Shown: in pieces, positions 1-8,430 of the stretch
Layout: the number at the start of each line of letters is the position of its first letter
Numbering within the stretch: the stretch's first letter is position 1
From: Symsagittifera roscoffensis
Lineage: Eukaryota > Xenacoelomorpha > Acoela > Convolutidae
Assembly: GCF_963678635.1 (NCBI RefSeq)
Contig: NC_087063.1
Location: forward strand, 53,709,074-53,773,073
Length of the DNA stretch: 64,000 bases
Direction: 5' to 3'
Notes under the pieces: model-generated
Database searches by the model: none
Told to the model about the DNA's origin: nothing
The model's input: only the letters and a program-made list of their open reading frames with translations
Made by a program: the position numbers and the translations under genes

Positions 1-3000
1 TCCTCGGTTCGTAGCTACTCTTGTAGGCTGCCGTTTTCCATCGCGCCAGAACCATGGGAGCCGTCTCTCTCAAGTCTTTTTCCGAGACCGCGTCAGCTGA
101 AGGACTGCCCATTCCCTCCACATCTCTCTTCCTCTTGCGAGACCTCACGTCTTTGCTTGGGGGCGTCATTGGTATCATCACTGATTCAACTTCCTTTTCT
201 CCAGCCAACTCTTGCCTCCCCCCTGCTCGAGCCTTAAGGATATTAGTACTTTTAATCATATTACTAGTTCCTACCTTATCCCCCCTTGTACACTTAATTA
301 TTTTATTGTCAGTTTTCTGTTTCGGAGTAGAGCTGTCTTTACATTTGTCTTCTCTGGTCTTTCTTGACTTTCTCAACTCGACCATTTTGTTCAGTAGTTC
401 CACTCTAGCTTTCTCTTCTAAACCCGTCCCCACCAGGACAGGCTCACCAAACTTCACCACCGTGTCCCACAGTTCTTCTTTGAAATTATCCAACGTGGTG
501 TCTTCATCCACTTCTCGATTGAATTCGCTCAAGAACTTTTGCCAAGCATCTCCATCCAGAGTGCCCAGGAAGGCGTCTCTGTTTCCCTCGAAGGTATTCT
601 TCTCCCTCCTCTCCGTACTCAAGAAGATCATTCCCATGTTGGGATTCTCGCTTGTCAACGACATTTCCGGGTACTTGCGAGGGGACGAGGTCAAAGGTGG
701 CGTGGGAGTATCTGCCCAGTTTTCTTCACTCAGGTCTTTCAACAATTCCTGCGCTGTGAATTCCACTTCCGTTGGCTTTTGCTCCGGTGTGTTTCCCACT
801 TCCATATCCTCTCCTGCCTCACTGAGGGTTTCATCCATGCTTTCGTCTCCTGACTCTGCTTCCCTTCTCTCAAAGATCCTCTTGAATCGATCTGCCACGG
901 TGCCACTCTTTTTATCCCCAGGGATGTCTACTGGAAGGGGTGATGGTGTCGCTGAACTCGTCGCCTCACCTTTTGTCAGTGCCACGTACAATGGACCTGC
1001 TGCATCTAACTTCTTTCCTTCCCTATTACGCTCCATCAGCTCAAGTCCGTAAGGTGCCCGGTACTTCCTTGTGGCAAATAGCATCGCGTCTGCTTTCAGT
1101 GCTACATGCCCTTCTTCCACTATCATCCTGCCGTCGTCCCATACCGGCCGCTGGTTCTCTAGGCCTGCCCGCTTAAGTACTCTCAAGGTATCTTGCACGT
1201 CGAATTTAGGGGGCATCGACCCTCTGATCTTCTTGGCTTGAGTCGTCCATGAGTTTATCTTCACATCGCTAGTATGGAAATAAATTGCTGCAGTATAGCC
1301 GATGAAGAGCGGATCCCAGCCGTCAGTAAACTCCTTCTGCCGTTCTTCAGTCGTGGTTCTCGCGTAGGAGGATGGGACAACCAGGGAACTGTTCATCCCT
1401 AGGGTCATTCTCCTCACTATGGGGAACTCGGGAATGCTCGTCGGTAGGGCTTCTCTCTCCAATATCGCTTCCAGCTCCTTTTTCACCAACTCGAAACTTT
1501 TTGTCCATGCAGGGATTCTCAAGATTTCTTGTCCATTGGCTGCCAAGGGATTCAAGTTCCAAAACTTGGGGTAAGTTTCGATGGGGCCCTCGCGCTTGCC
1601 TCCCATCCGGCATTGCATTTGTCCTCGGAAACTGTACACGATCAACTCTGGATCCTTTACCTTTCCGAAGAGCACCGTGTTGCTCATTTGTGCCCTTAGC
1701 ACCTCTTGCTGGCACCAGTTCAGTGTCGTTCCATCCAGTACGCTTATGAGGCTCACGTGGGTCACGGAGTATCGATAAGCTGTCACCAAGGGATCTGGAA
1801 ATGCGAACGTGACAGCCGGTCCATATATACAAGTCACGACCTCCCCCAGCCCCCGGATAATCCCCATGGGATCCGATCTCATGGCTAGGCATAGATCCGT
1901 TAATAGGGGCATGCCTCCATTCACTTTCCTCCACTCCTCTCTGGTCTTCGGGCTCTTTTCTTCGCCAGTCAGGTGCCTGTTCTGCATCAGTAGATACTGC
2001 ACGAGCAGCGTCCTTAGCCCGGCTGCACACTTGTACGAGTAGGTCTCAATACTCGAGTGTGTTCTTCCCATCGCCAGGGGCTCCCCATACCTCATCAATC
2101 GGTGAAATGACGCCAGTTCACCGTGGGTCAGGAGTACTAACGTCAAGTATCCATCTATTCTGAGGGTGTCCACACCACGACTGAACATGTATGCGGGGCC
2201 CATATTAAACAAGTATCTTGGGTAGACCAGGTACAGCGCCAGCAACAGGCTGATCGGCATATTCAACATCTCCTGTATAAACGCATCAAAGATCGTCTCC
2301 TTCGCACTGTACACCTCAGTCAGGAACTCTCTTCCCCAACAAGGACTCAAGAACTCGAGAATCTCATGATCCCTCCTCGTCTTCAGCTCACCCCACGCGT
2401 GCTCTCTCCAAAATCCTCCAATCGTGACCTCATTGGCTGCCGTGACGAACCTGCCAACCGTCATCCCCTTTTCCTCAGCTTTTCCCAGTTGCTCCTCGAG
2501 AAACTCCCAGATCTGCTTCACCAGAGGCGGCGCATCCTCTCTTGTTTTCCTCGTGGCATTTTCCAACCTTGGGCTTAAGAAGGGCCATCTGCCTCCCTCT
2601 TGCGCCAACCGATTCCCCATCGACTCCAGTTGTTTTTCCGATGTGGCCACGTTCTGCCTTTCGTTGTTTGGCCCTCTAGATCTGCTGGTCGAGCTCGTAA
2701 TGGTCAACTCCATGTCCCGAAACCACAGACTAGCCGTCAGGTGAATTATCACTGGGTGATCATCCCTAAGGATCGGGCTGAGCTTAAGTTGCCTGGCAAA
2801 GTTAGATATTTCCAGTAGGAGGACCTCGTCCAATACGATGAGGATATCAGCCAACTCGTGAAAGCCTCTCAGTGCATGGGAGACGTCCGCCCACGCTGCC
2901 GCGAGTTCTGACTTGCACAGCCTCAAGTTCGTCGGTTCCAATTCTCGGTTGGGAGCTGCCATCAGGACACGCCACCCATTCCCCTCTGCGATCAAGATCA

Positions 3001-5863
3001 AGATCGCGTACACGAATTGCAGAGCCAGCGGCATGCTCGAGTACCCGGGGGATGTTGTGAACGCCACTTTTGTCTTGGCGCCGAATCTTGAGGCAACATT
3101 CTCCTGTACTTCATTAATCGCCGCGAATAAGGTCTGGATGGCCTCCCAGATCCTCTTTGGCGTAGGTTCACCACCCTTGAGCTGCTCAAGAAATCCCGTT
3201 GCGTGCAGATGATCGTTCATCCCCGCAAACAGCAGTAACTCAGGTTCGCAGGGCATTTCTGACTTTATTGCCAGTACCAGGGTCAACATCTGGTTCAGTT
3301 CCGCACCCGGCAAGGTGTATATCAGGGTTTCTGGCCAAAACAACTTGGGAGACGTACCTTCGAAATCTGATCCTGCCACGATCACCACCCTTGCTGCAGC
3401 TGGGTCTGCTCTGTCGTAGACCGCTAAGGTTTTGGCCAGTTGCGCCTGCCCACAGGGTTTCCCATATCGGGGGTCATTGGCCAATTTTGCGCCTTCGTAT
3501 TCGGCGTCTGGTAACTCCATCTCTCTTGGGTTCATCAGTTTGTCGACCACTCTCAACTGTGCTGGAGTGGCCACTCTAATTCTGGCAATGCTGGTCCGGT
3601 GCTTGGGAGGCTCCACCACCAGTCCCGGGCTCCCCAAGGACTTGAGAGGTCTGTAATTAATTGGTCCCATCATCGACCTAGTGGGAATTCCACTCAGGTC
3701 TGCTGTCTCTGTCAACTTCGCTCTCGAGAAACGCGTTTCATGAGCCTTCAACCAGTCCACGCACTTGTGCCTCCCCAAGTCTTCATGTGAGACCTGCTCA
3801 AGACCCAAAGCCCTCGCTAGCTCCTGTCTACACTCTAGGTCTTCCAGATCCAGTTCCTTGACCTTCTCCTCATACTTCTGTCTGCTGGTCTCCAGTGGCT
3901 TCTCTGACCTCTTTTTCTCCGCAACCACCACTGAGGACATTACCGACCCCTGGGGAGTTGCTGATGTCACTTCATCAGCTTCCATGGGCGTGGTGCCCGG
4001 CAACTTGGCCCGGCTATTCCTCTCACTATCTCTAGAATCGGCCCTCTCGCCCAAGCGACTCGACAAAGATCTCGGGTTGAAGAAGGGTGGGTTTGGGGGT
4101 GGCCCGAACGTGACCTGTGCTGTTTCCAGCAAATCCGTCTCTAGCGCGCATATATGCTTTTGAAAGACGTCGTTCAACCATTCCACCCCTCTGGGCCTGT
4201 CAAAGTGAATGCCATCCGCAGATGCATTGTCAGGGAAAGAGGTTAATTCCATTTGCTCAGCCACGTCCAGTAGCCTAAGGGGAAGGACACTCCTCTGATG
4301 AATCTTCCTGATTGTTTCGTTCAGGCTGCGCACCTTCGTATTCATCTCTACCGCATGTTGATCCGCTCCCATGTTGTAGGGAACAGTACACACCGTGAGA
4401 ATGGACGGGTCCATTTGGATCCGTATCTCCTCGAGAATGCAGCTCATCTTTTCGTGCAGCCTTGTCACCTTCCTCGCTTCCCCCCTTGACACATCATTCG
4501 TCCCGACCATCAGGGTGACTGTGTACACGCTCACCATCCCTAGCATCTCAAGAGTCGCTAACATCTGCGGCGTTGCGGCTCCGGCGAAGCTCAAGATTCC
4601 CGTTTGCCAATGGGATTGGATCCGGGTCAGCACCCGCAGCAAGCTGTCTCCAATGATCAAGTGAACCGAGCCTTCAGGCACTCGAGGATACGTGAAGTAC
4701 TCCACCCAAGTCGCATCGTGGAAGCAATCTCTTCTCTCTCTCTGCGCCGGATTCCAGTCTATACGATTGTGCTTGCGATATCTCCCATCCGTATTCTTCT
4801 TGTAGCTCGAGATCATCACACTCCTGACAGGCTGTTCCCCCCAAGTCGAGGGTAAATCCACTCTTACCGGACTCTCGCGATTCCTCAGCTGTAACCTCTC
4901 CTGCAACTCTTTCAGCCGTGACGAGCCGCCACTACTACCTGGGGTCGAACTCGGTGTGTATCCAGGCAGCGCGACGTCCATCAATGGTCGTATTACTTGA
5001 GTCTCCATTCCACGCAGGGAGGACGTTGATTCGGGTGGTATCCATACCTCCAGCCCCTCATTCATATGTTCTTGCGCCGCACGATCGAGGTTGAATCGTC
5101 CCTTTGACCTAGGAGCTTCGTCCACCTCCATGCGTGACTCTGGCCTTGAGACAGTCACTACCCGCTCTTTGGGCCTAGCCCCTTTTTGCATATCGAGCTC
5201 GCGCTGTTGTTGCTGGATCCTCTCAAGTTTTGCTTGGTCTCTCTCGAGAGCCTGCTTCAGCTGCTCACAATTCGCGGCATTCTCCCGCACCCTTTCTGCC
5301 TGCAGCCGTTCCGCCTTCATTATGTCCAATTCTCTCCGCGCTTGATCCCTCTCGAGCACCGCTTGATCCCGGTCGAGGTTCGCCTTATTCTTCTCCCGCT
5401 GGGTTCTCTCGAGTTCTTTCTTCATGGCACTGACGTCCGGATAAGCCTCCCCCGTCTGCTGTGCCCGTGACATCGACGGTACCTTACCCGTACTCTGGCT
5501 CGCGGGCCTGACTGATGGTCTGGCCGGCAGTGGGAATTCCCCCGCGCCATACTCTGTGTTGTTGTTTAGACCAGGGTTCCTCGCCAAATCGAACCCCCTT
5601 ATCGCTCCATCCACGTTCCAGGACAGCCATCTGGTCTGTGCTTGATCGGACACCCCTTCAGTGGTGTAGCCTACCATCAAGACCGCCTCCGTCGCAGACT
5701 CTCGACACTCGCCCTCATCCTCCAATTGTAGGATGGCGTTCAGCATCACTGCCATTCTCTCGTTCACTTGAGTGTAATCCAGATCTCTCAGCCGTCTGTA
5801 CAGTTCGTCAAGTGTGGGCTTTTTCAGAGCCGATGGCATGGACTTCCAGTATCGATCGGCCAT
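1..5863 (-). CDS. Giant SGNH/GDSL-hydrolase ORF3 of the retroelement, open at left edge
   Basis: An ATG at 5863 opens a frame that I read codon by codon to base 2 without a stop: 1954 residues, continuing off the window. It is not a known standard gene. In order it shows a charged coiled coil (about 145-225), an SGNH hydrolase domain (about 398-575), a charged linker, a second degenerate SGNH-like module (about 824-1000), a long helical region with hydrophobic stretches (about 1110-1600) that I do not recognise, an acidic segment, and a basic RKRKR-type putative nuclear signal (about 1907-1913). It lies 476 bp downstream of pol on the same strand, the place where env sits in retrovirus-like elements. 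GDSL ORF3s are known from bdelloid rotifer LTR elements, and GDSL esterases from ORF1 of some LINEs. I infer it belongs to the element; a separate host gene is possible. It is unbroken although the neighbouring pol is broken. Confidence 0.8.
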   Translation of the reverse strand, partial: MADRYWKSMPSALKKPTLDELYRRLRDLDYTQVNERMAVMLNAILQLEDEGECRESATEAVLMVGYTTEGVSDQAQTRWLSWNVDGAIRGFDLARNPGLNNNTEYGAGEFPLPARPSVRPASQSTGKVPSMSRAQQTGEAYPDVSAMKKELERTQREKNKANLDRDQAVLERDQARRELDIMKAERLQAERVRENAANCEQLKQALERDQAKLERIQQQQRELDMQKGARPKERVVTVSRPESRMEVDEAPRSKGRFNLDRAAQEHMNEGLEVWIPPESTSSLRGMETQVIRPLMDVALPGYTPSSTPGSSGGSSRLKELQERLQLRNRESPVRVDLPSTWGEQPVRSVMISSYKKNTDGRYRKHNRIDWNPAQRERRDCFHDATWVEYFTYPRVPEGSVHLIIGDSLLRVLTRIQSHWQTGILSFAGAATPQMLATLEMLGMVSVYTVTLMVGTNDVSRGEARKVTRLHEKMSCILEEIRIQMDPSILTVCTVPYNMGADQHAVEMNTKVRSLNETIRKIHQRSVLPLRLLDVAEQMELTSFPDNASADGIHFDRPRGVEWLNDVFQKHICALETDLLETAQVTFGPPPNPPFFNPRSLSSRLGERADSRDSERNSRAKLPGTTPMEADEVTSATPQGSVMSSVVVAEKKRSEKPLETSRQKYEEKVKELDLEDLECRQELARALGLEQVSHEDLGRHKCVDWLKAHETRFSRAKLTETADLSGIPTRSMMGPINYRPLKSLGSPGLVVEPPKHRTSIARIRVATPAQLRVVDKLMNPREMELPDAEYEGAKLANDPRYGKPCGQAQLAKTLAVYDRADPAAARVVIVAGSDFEGTSPKLFWPETLIYTLPGAELNQMLTLVLAIKSEMPCEPELLLFAGMNDHLHATGFLEQLKGGEPTPKRIWEAIQTLFAAINEVQENVASRFGAKTKVAFTTSPGYSSMPLALQFVYAILILIAEGNGWRVLMAAPNRELEPTNLRLCKSELAAAWADVSHALRGFHELADILIVLDEVLLLEISNFARQLKLSPILRDDHPVIIHLTASLWFRDMELTITSSTSRSRGPNNERQNVATSEKQLESMGNRLAQEGGRWPFLSPRLENATRKTREDAPPLVKQIWEFLEEQLGKAEEKGMTVGRFVTAANEVTIGGFWREHAWGELKTRRDHEILEFLSPCWGREFLTEVYSAKETIFDAFIQEMLNMPISLLLALYLVYPRYLFNMGPAYMFSRGVDTLRIDGYLTLVLLTHGELASFHRLMRYGEPLAMGRTHSSIETYSYKCAAGLRTLLVQYLLMQNRHLTGEEKSPKTREEWRKVNGGMPLLTDLCLAMRSDPMGIIRGLGEVVTCIYGPAVTFAFPDPLVTAYRYSVTHVSLISVLDGTTLNWCQQEVLRAQMSNTVLFGKVKDPELIVYSFRGQMQCRMGGKREGPIETYPKFWNLNPLAANGQEILRIPAWTKSFELVKKELEAILEREALPTSIPEFPIVRRMTLGMNSSLVVPSSYARTTTEERQKEFTDGWDPLFIGYTAAIYFHTSDVKINSWTTQAKKIRGSMPPKFDVQDTLRVLKRAGLENQRPVWDDGRMIVEEGHVALKADAMLFATRKYRAPYGLELMERNREGKKLDAAGPLYVALTKGEATSSATPSPLPVDIPGDKKSGTVADRFKRIFERREAESGDESMDETLSEAGEDMEVGNTPEQKPTEVEFTAQELLKDLSEENWADTPTPPLTSSPRKYPEMSLTSENPNMGMIFLSTERREKNTFEGNRDAFLGTLDGDAWQKFLSEFNREVDEDTTLDNFKEELWDTVVKFGEPVLVGTGLEEKARVELLNKMVELRKSRKTREDKCKDSSTPKQKTDNKIIKCTRGDKVGTSNMIKSTNILKARAGGRQELAGEKEVESVMIPMTPPSKDVRSRKRKRDVEGMGSPSADAVSEKDLRETAPMVLARWKTAAYKSSYEPR
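2864..3394 (-). other. Second, degenerate SGNH-like module within ORF3
   Basis: Residues about 824-1000 repeat the layout of the first domain: a hydrophobic strand then GSD (831-833) where GDS would stand, a Gly at 853, GMND at 881-884 matching block III, and a possible D-x-x-H at 993-996. The nucleophile order is altered (GSD, not GDS), so if the fold is right this copy is probably catalytically dead or changed. This is inferred from motif order alone; the weak similarity could be partly chance. Confidence 0.5.
4139..4672 (-). other. SGNH hydrolase domain 1 within ORF3
   Basis: Residues about 398-575 of the giant ORF contain all four hallmark blocks of the SGNH/GDSL family in order and at sensible spacing. 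Block I is GDS at 405-407 (nucleophile Ser407). Block II has a Gly near 428 in a FAGAA context. Block III is GTND at 454-457 (Asn456). Block V is a D-x-x-H at 550-553. Strand-like hydrophobic runs precede each block. The set of residues suggests an active esterase or acetylhydrolase; the substrate cannot be read from sequence. Confidence 0.85.
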
Positions 5864-5897
5864 TTCTGTGACTTCGATTGACTCTTTGAGTATTAGT

Positions 5898-5988
5898 ACT
5901 TGAGTTTTACCTGAGCAACTTGAGTTTTACCTGAGCAACTTGAGTTTTACCTGAGCAACTTGAGTTTTACCTGAGCAACTTGAGTTTT
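5898..5988 (-). repeat. 20-bp tandem repeat, 4 copies plus a partial, upstream of ORF3
   Basis: The plus-strand unit tgagttttacctgagcaact occurs four times without change from 5901 to 5980 and is followed by a partial copy. On the coding (minus) strand each unit contains CAGGTAAAA, a good match to a 5' splice donor, and each junction recreates CTTGAG. The array ends 35 bp before the ORF3 ATG. The unit length is not a multiple of three. Confidence 0.95.
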
Positions 5989-6339
5989 CTTGAGATGTCG
6001 TTCTCTTCTTTTGATTAAATACAGATGAGTAGTCAATTTGAGATCAACAAATCAATCTGAAAATAACACCCGATATTTAGACCGACAAGCTGTGTTCCTA
6101 ACCAGAAAGCCCCATTACTTTTATGATTAAAAACCCTCCCCTTTTCGCCCTACTAAAATGATTCAATTTAAATTTTCTAAAAAACATGCAGACACATTTT
6201 ATGTTTTAGCACCATCATTCATTTAAAATGATAATTGTCATGCCAATCACATCTTAAGATCCCCTTACCTGCGCCGCACCCCAGTACCTAACTCAAGACT
6301 CCTCCCTCACCCCCGACTCGATACCTCCATGTACCCGAC
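5989..6339 (-). other. Spacer between pol and ORF3, no gene
   Basis: About 350 bp without a coding frame. It holds a splice-donor-like site near 6268 and, at about 6127-6142, a purine run on the minus strand (AAAAGGGGAGGG) that looks like a polypurine tract. If that tract were the functional one, the 3' LTR would start here and ORF3 would lie outside the element. I see no LTR-like TG terminus beside it. Confidence 0.5.
6263..6271 (-). promoter_or_regulatory. Candidate 5' splice donor downstream of pol
   Basis: On the minus strand the sequence reads CAG|GTAAGG with GT at 6268-6267, a near-perfect donor consensus. It lies about 70 bp after the pol stop and upstream of ORF3, so it could take part in making a spliced ORF3 message. 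The acceptor is not identified. Confidence 0.4.
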
Positions 6340-8313
6340 TCAGGCGATGCTCAAGTAGTACTTCTTGTGAAGATGCACCATTATCTCGGTTTCTGCAAAG
6401 ACCACATGTAGGATAGCATACAATTCCCTCGAGCTCAGTTTGCCCCTGTTTGGGTCGTACACCGGCATCGAGACCTCCACTATTCCTCTTTCAATCATGA
6501 AGTCACGTAGTCTTGTCAGTGCCAATATCACGTGTTCGGGATCAATTGTGTTTCTGTCGTTGACTCTCGTTACTAGGAAGCAGAGGTATTTGCCCGGGAC
6601 TTGTGCCACTGACGGTGGAAGCGCTGCTATGCCTCCCAGTCCTGGCCTCTGTCTGAACAGAAACTCTACGTTCTGGTACTCTCTTTTGAAGTCAGCCTCC
6701 AATCTTGATTTGAAACTCATGTCCGCCGTGATGCAGATCGCGCTGGTCCTGTTTGACAGGATGAAGTCGCTATCCGTTATCATGATGTTCTCTGAGTATT
6801 CATTGGGTATTTCGAATTTCGTTTTGAAATTCCTTCCTATGGTAGGCTCTGGTTCTTCTTCCTCCAGTTCCAATCCGCTTGTTTCCCTCACTTCCTTGAG
6901 CTTCTTTATCATCAAATTTTCGGTGTGGGTAAGTCCTACCCCCACTCCCCGGACAAAAATATTTATCGACGTCCCCGTCGATGTCGGGTCTGAATTGTCC
7001 TTAGGGATTTCCAGTGGCCTATCTGTTGCTGTCCATCCGAAAAGAGGGTCCTCTGTCTTCATGTAACTTGCTGCTGATACATCGATTTGCTGAATGCTTT
7101 GTCCTTCGCGGCTCTCGTCCTTGACATCACGCATCCACTCTAGAATCCTCAAGTTCGAGTTCTCCCTCCTTTCTATTTCACTCTGCTCGAGGTCCGTCTC
7201 CAATTCTGGCGTCGAGTAATCATCCTGCGGATAATGTCCACCATCGTCAATCACTTGCCATTCCTCTTCGGCCTCCAGTTCGCCTGCGCTTAGTAGTTCA
7301 TCGCCCAACTTGTCTGGCTGTATCTTATCGATCAAGAAGTCATCCCCGTACCTATTGTACCTCATACCTGTTCGTTTACGATTGCCCGTCCTGGTTTCCG
7401 GTGGTGTTGGTCGATCCGGTTCCATCCACTTCGGTACCTCGTTTTGCTCGGGATCGTTCCAGTCTTCTTTTACAAATGAACCTGCATCCGACTCCACTTC
7501 TATCTTTTCGTTGTCGTCCAAACTCAAGTTCTCATTACCATCATTTTTCTCTCTGGTGCCTTTCTCATTCACTTCGCACGCTGGTTCCACCACCAGGTAG
7601 TCAAGACCCTCCATGTCTTTCGGCAGGCACCAATCCTCCGGGGACGGAACGTGAGGTTTCAGATTTTCGTAATGTGCTGCTCGCCCTGTACTCAAGCGAT
7701 AGAACCTTCCTTGTTGATGTACTTCCGTAATCATGAACGGTCCTCTCCATTTCTTGAGTAGTTTCTTTGTTCCCTTGGGCGGTATGACGTTTTGAAAGAC
7801 CCACACGTATTGGCCCGCTTCGTATGGCTTTGCTCTCAGTATCTTTTCGTCATATTTCTTGCGTTGCCTCGTTTGCGCTTGTGCCGTGTTTCTCCGACAT
7901 AGCTCGTTCAGCTCTTGTTGTCTTTTGATCGCTTCCTTTACGTATGCTTGAGGCGACGTCCTCTTCCCCTCGTACTCCGGATAGAAGAATGTCAGAGGCA
8001 TTGCCCTTTCCCTGCCCGTCAACATCATGAAAGGGCTGATACCCGTTGTAGAGTGCTGGGTACTATTGTAGGCTCCTACTACCTGTGGCAGGTATTTGTC
8101 CCAGTCCGTCATGTACCTTGAGCAGTACACCCTGAGCATGTTGACTAGTGTCCTGTTCTGTCTTTCTACCAACCCATTGGTCTGTGGATGATAGGTCGTC
8201 GAGTGTGCTTGAGCAATGTGTGACCTCTTCATCAATTCTTTTGTTAAGTCCCCACAAAAGCCTTGCCGTTGTCTGACTGGAAAGTCATTGGGCAACCATA
8301 CCGTGATATCCAA
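6340..8313 (-). pseudogene. Pol C-terminal part: integrase second half, GPY/F module, macrodomain
   Basis: The frame is 657 codons. The first ATG is probably not a real start: the frame is entered through a frameshift near 8250. Residues 20-130 are a Ty3/gypsy integrase core, with the catalytic Glu of the D-D-E triad at residue 50 in the HPQTNG...VE context. Residues about 160-220 form the GPY/F C-terminal module (GPF at 191-193). Residues about 225-500 are an acidic, low-complexity linker. Residues about 511-654 are a macrodomain-like fold, described separately. The integrase zinc-finger cysteines and first catalytic Asp are absent and the second Asp is in another frame, so this copy cannot make a working integrase. 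It reads in the same direction as gag-pol. Confidence 0.9.
6352..6783 (-). other. TARG1/ALC1-like macrodomain at the C-terminus of Pol
   Basis: Residues about 511-654 of the downstream pol frame follow the order of the OARD1/TARG1 class of macrodomains. There is a strand ending in ICITAD (526-531) followed by a helix with DFKREY. Then come a GGIA strand (560-563), a long strand ending in FLVTR (579-583), a helix with LTRLRDFM, the strand VEVSMP (612-617), a loop, and a final helix and strand. In active TARG1-type proteins the MP is followed by a Gly-Cys-Gly-Leu-Asp loop holding the catalytic Asp. Here residues 620-624 read DPNRG, so hydrolysis of ADP-ribose esters is unlikely by that mechanism, though binding may persist. 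The domain ends at the protein's C-terminus. Confidence 0.75.
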
Positions 8314-8430
8314 TGCGTTATCAGGTGATCACATGTTTCCTCTGCTGAGGCTGTCTGGCACGGAACTGCTTCCGCCAACTTGGTGAAGTGATCTATTATA
8401 ACTAGTATTTGGTTATAACCCGATTCCGTG
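8253..8430 (-). pseudogene. Integrase core fragment stranded in the third frame
   Basis: Between the two pol frames the third minus-strand frame reads typical integrase core sequence: a VIIDHFTK strand, an AEETCDHL helix and then S-D-N-G, the context of the second catalytic Asp, at about 8263-8277. It is bounded on one side by a 12-bp direct duplication (gaagtatccttt at 8430-8441 and 8442-8453) that joins zinc-finger sequence directly to this segment, and on the other by a short C-run (8250-8253 on plus) where the frame slips by one. By family spacing about 60-70 codons are missing at the junction, including the zinc-finger cysteines and first catalytic Asp. Confidence 0.85.

Noticed and set aside
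54-5871. Plus-strand frames such as 54-1052 and other short frames up to 5871, and the minus frame 1347-2030
   Set aside because: They lie opposite or out of phase with the continuous 1954-codon minus frame, and their Ser/Leu-rich make-up is what the antisense of a charged protein gives.
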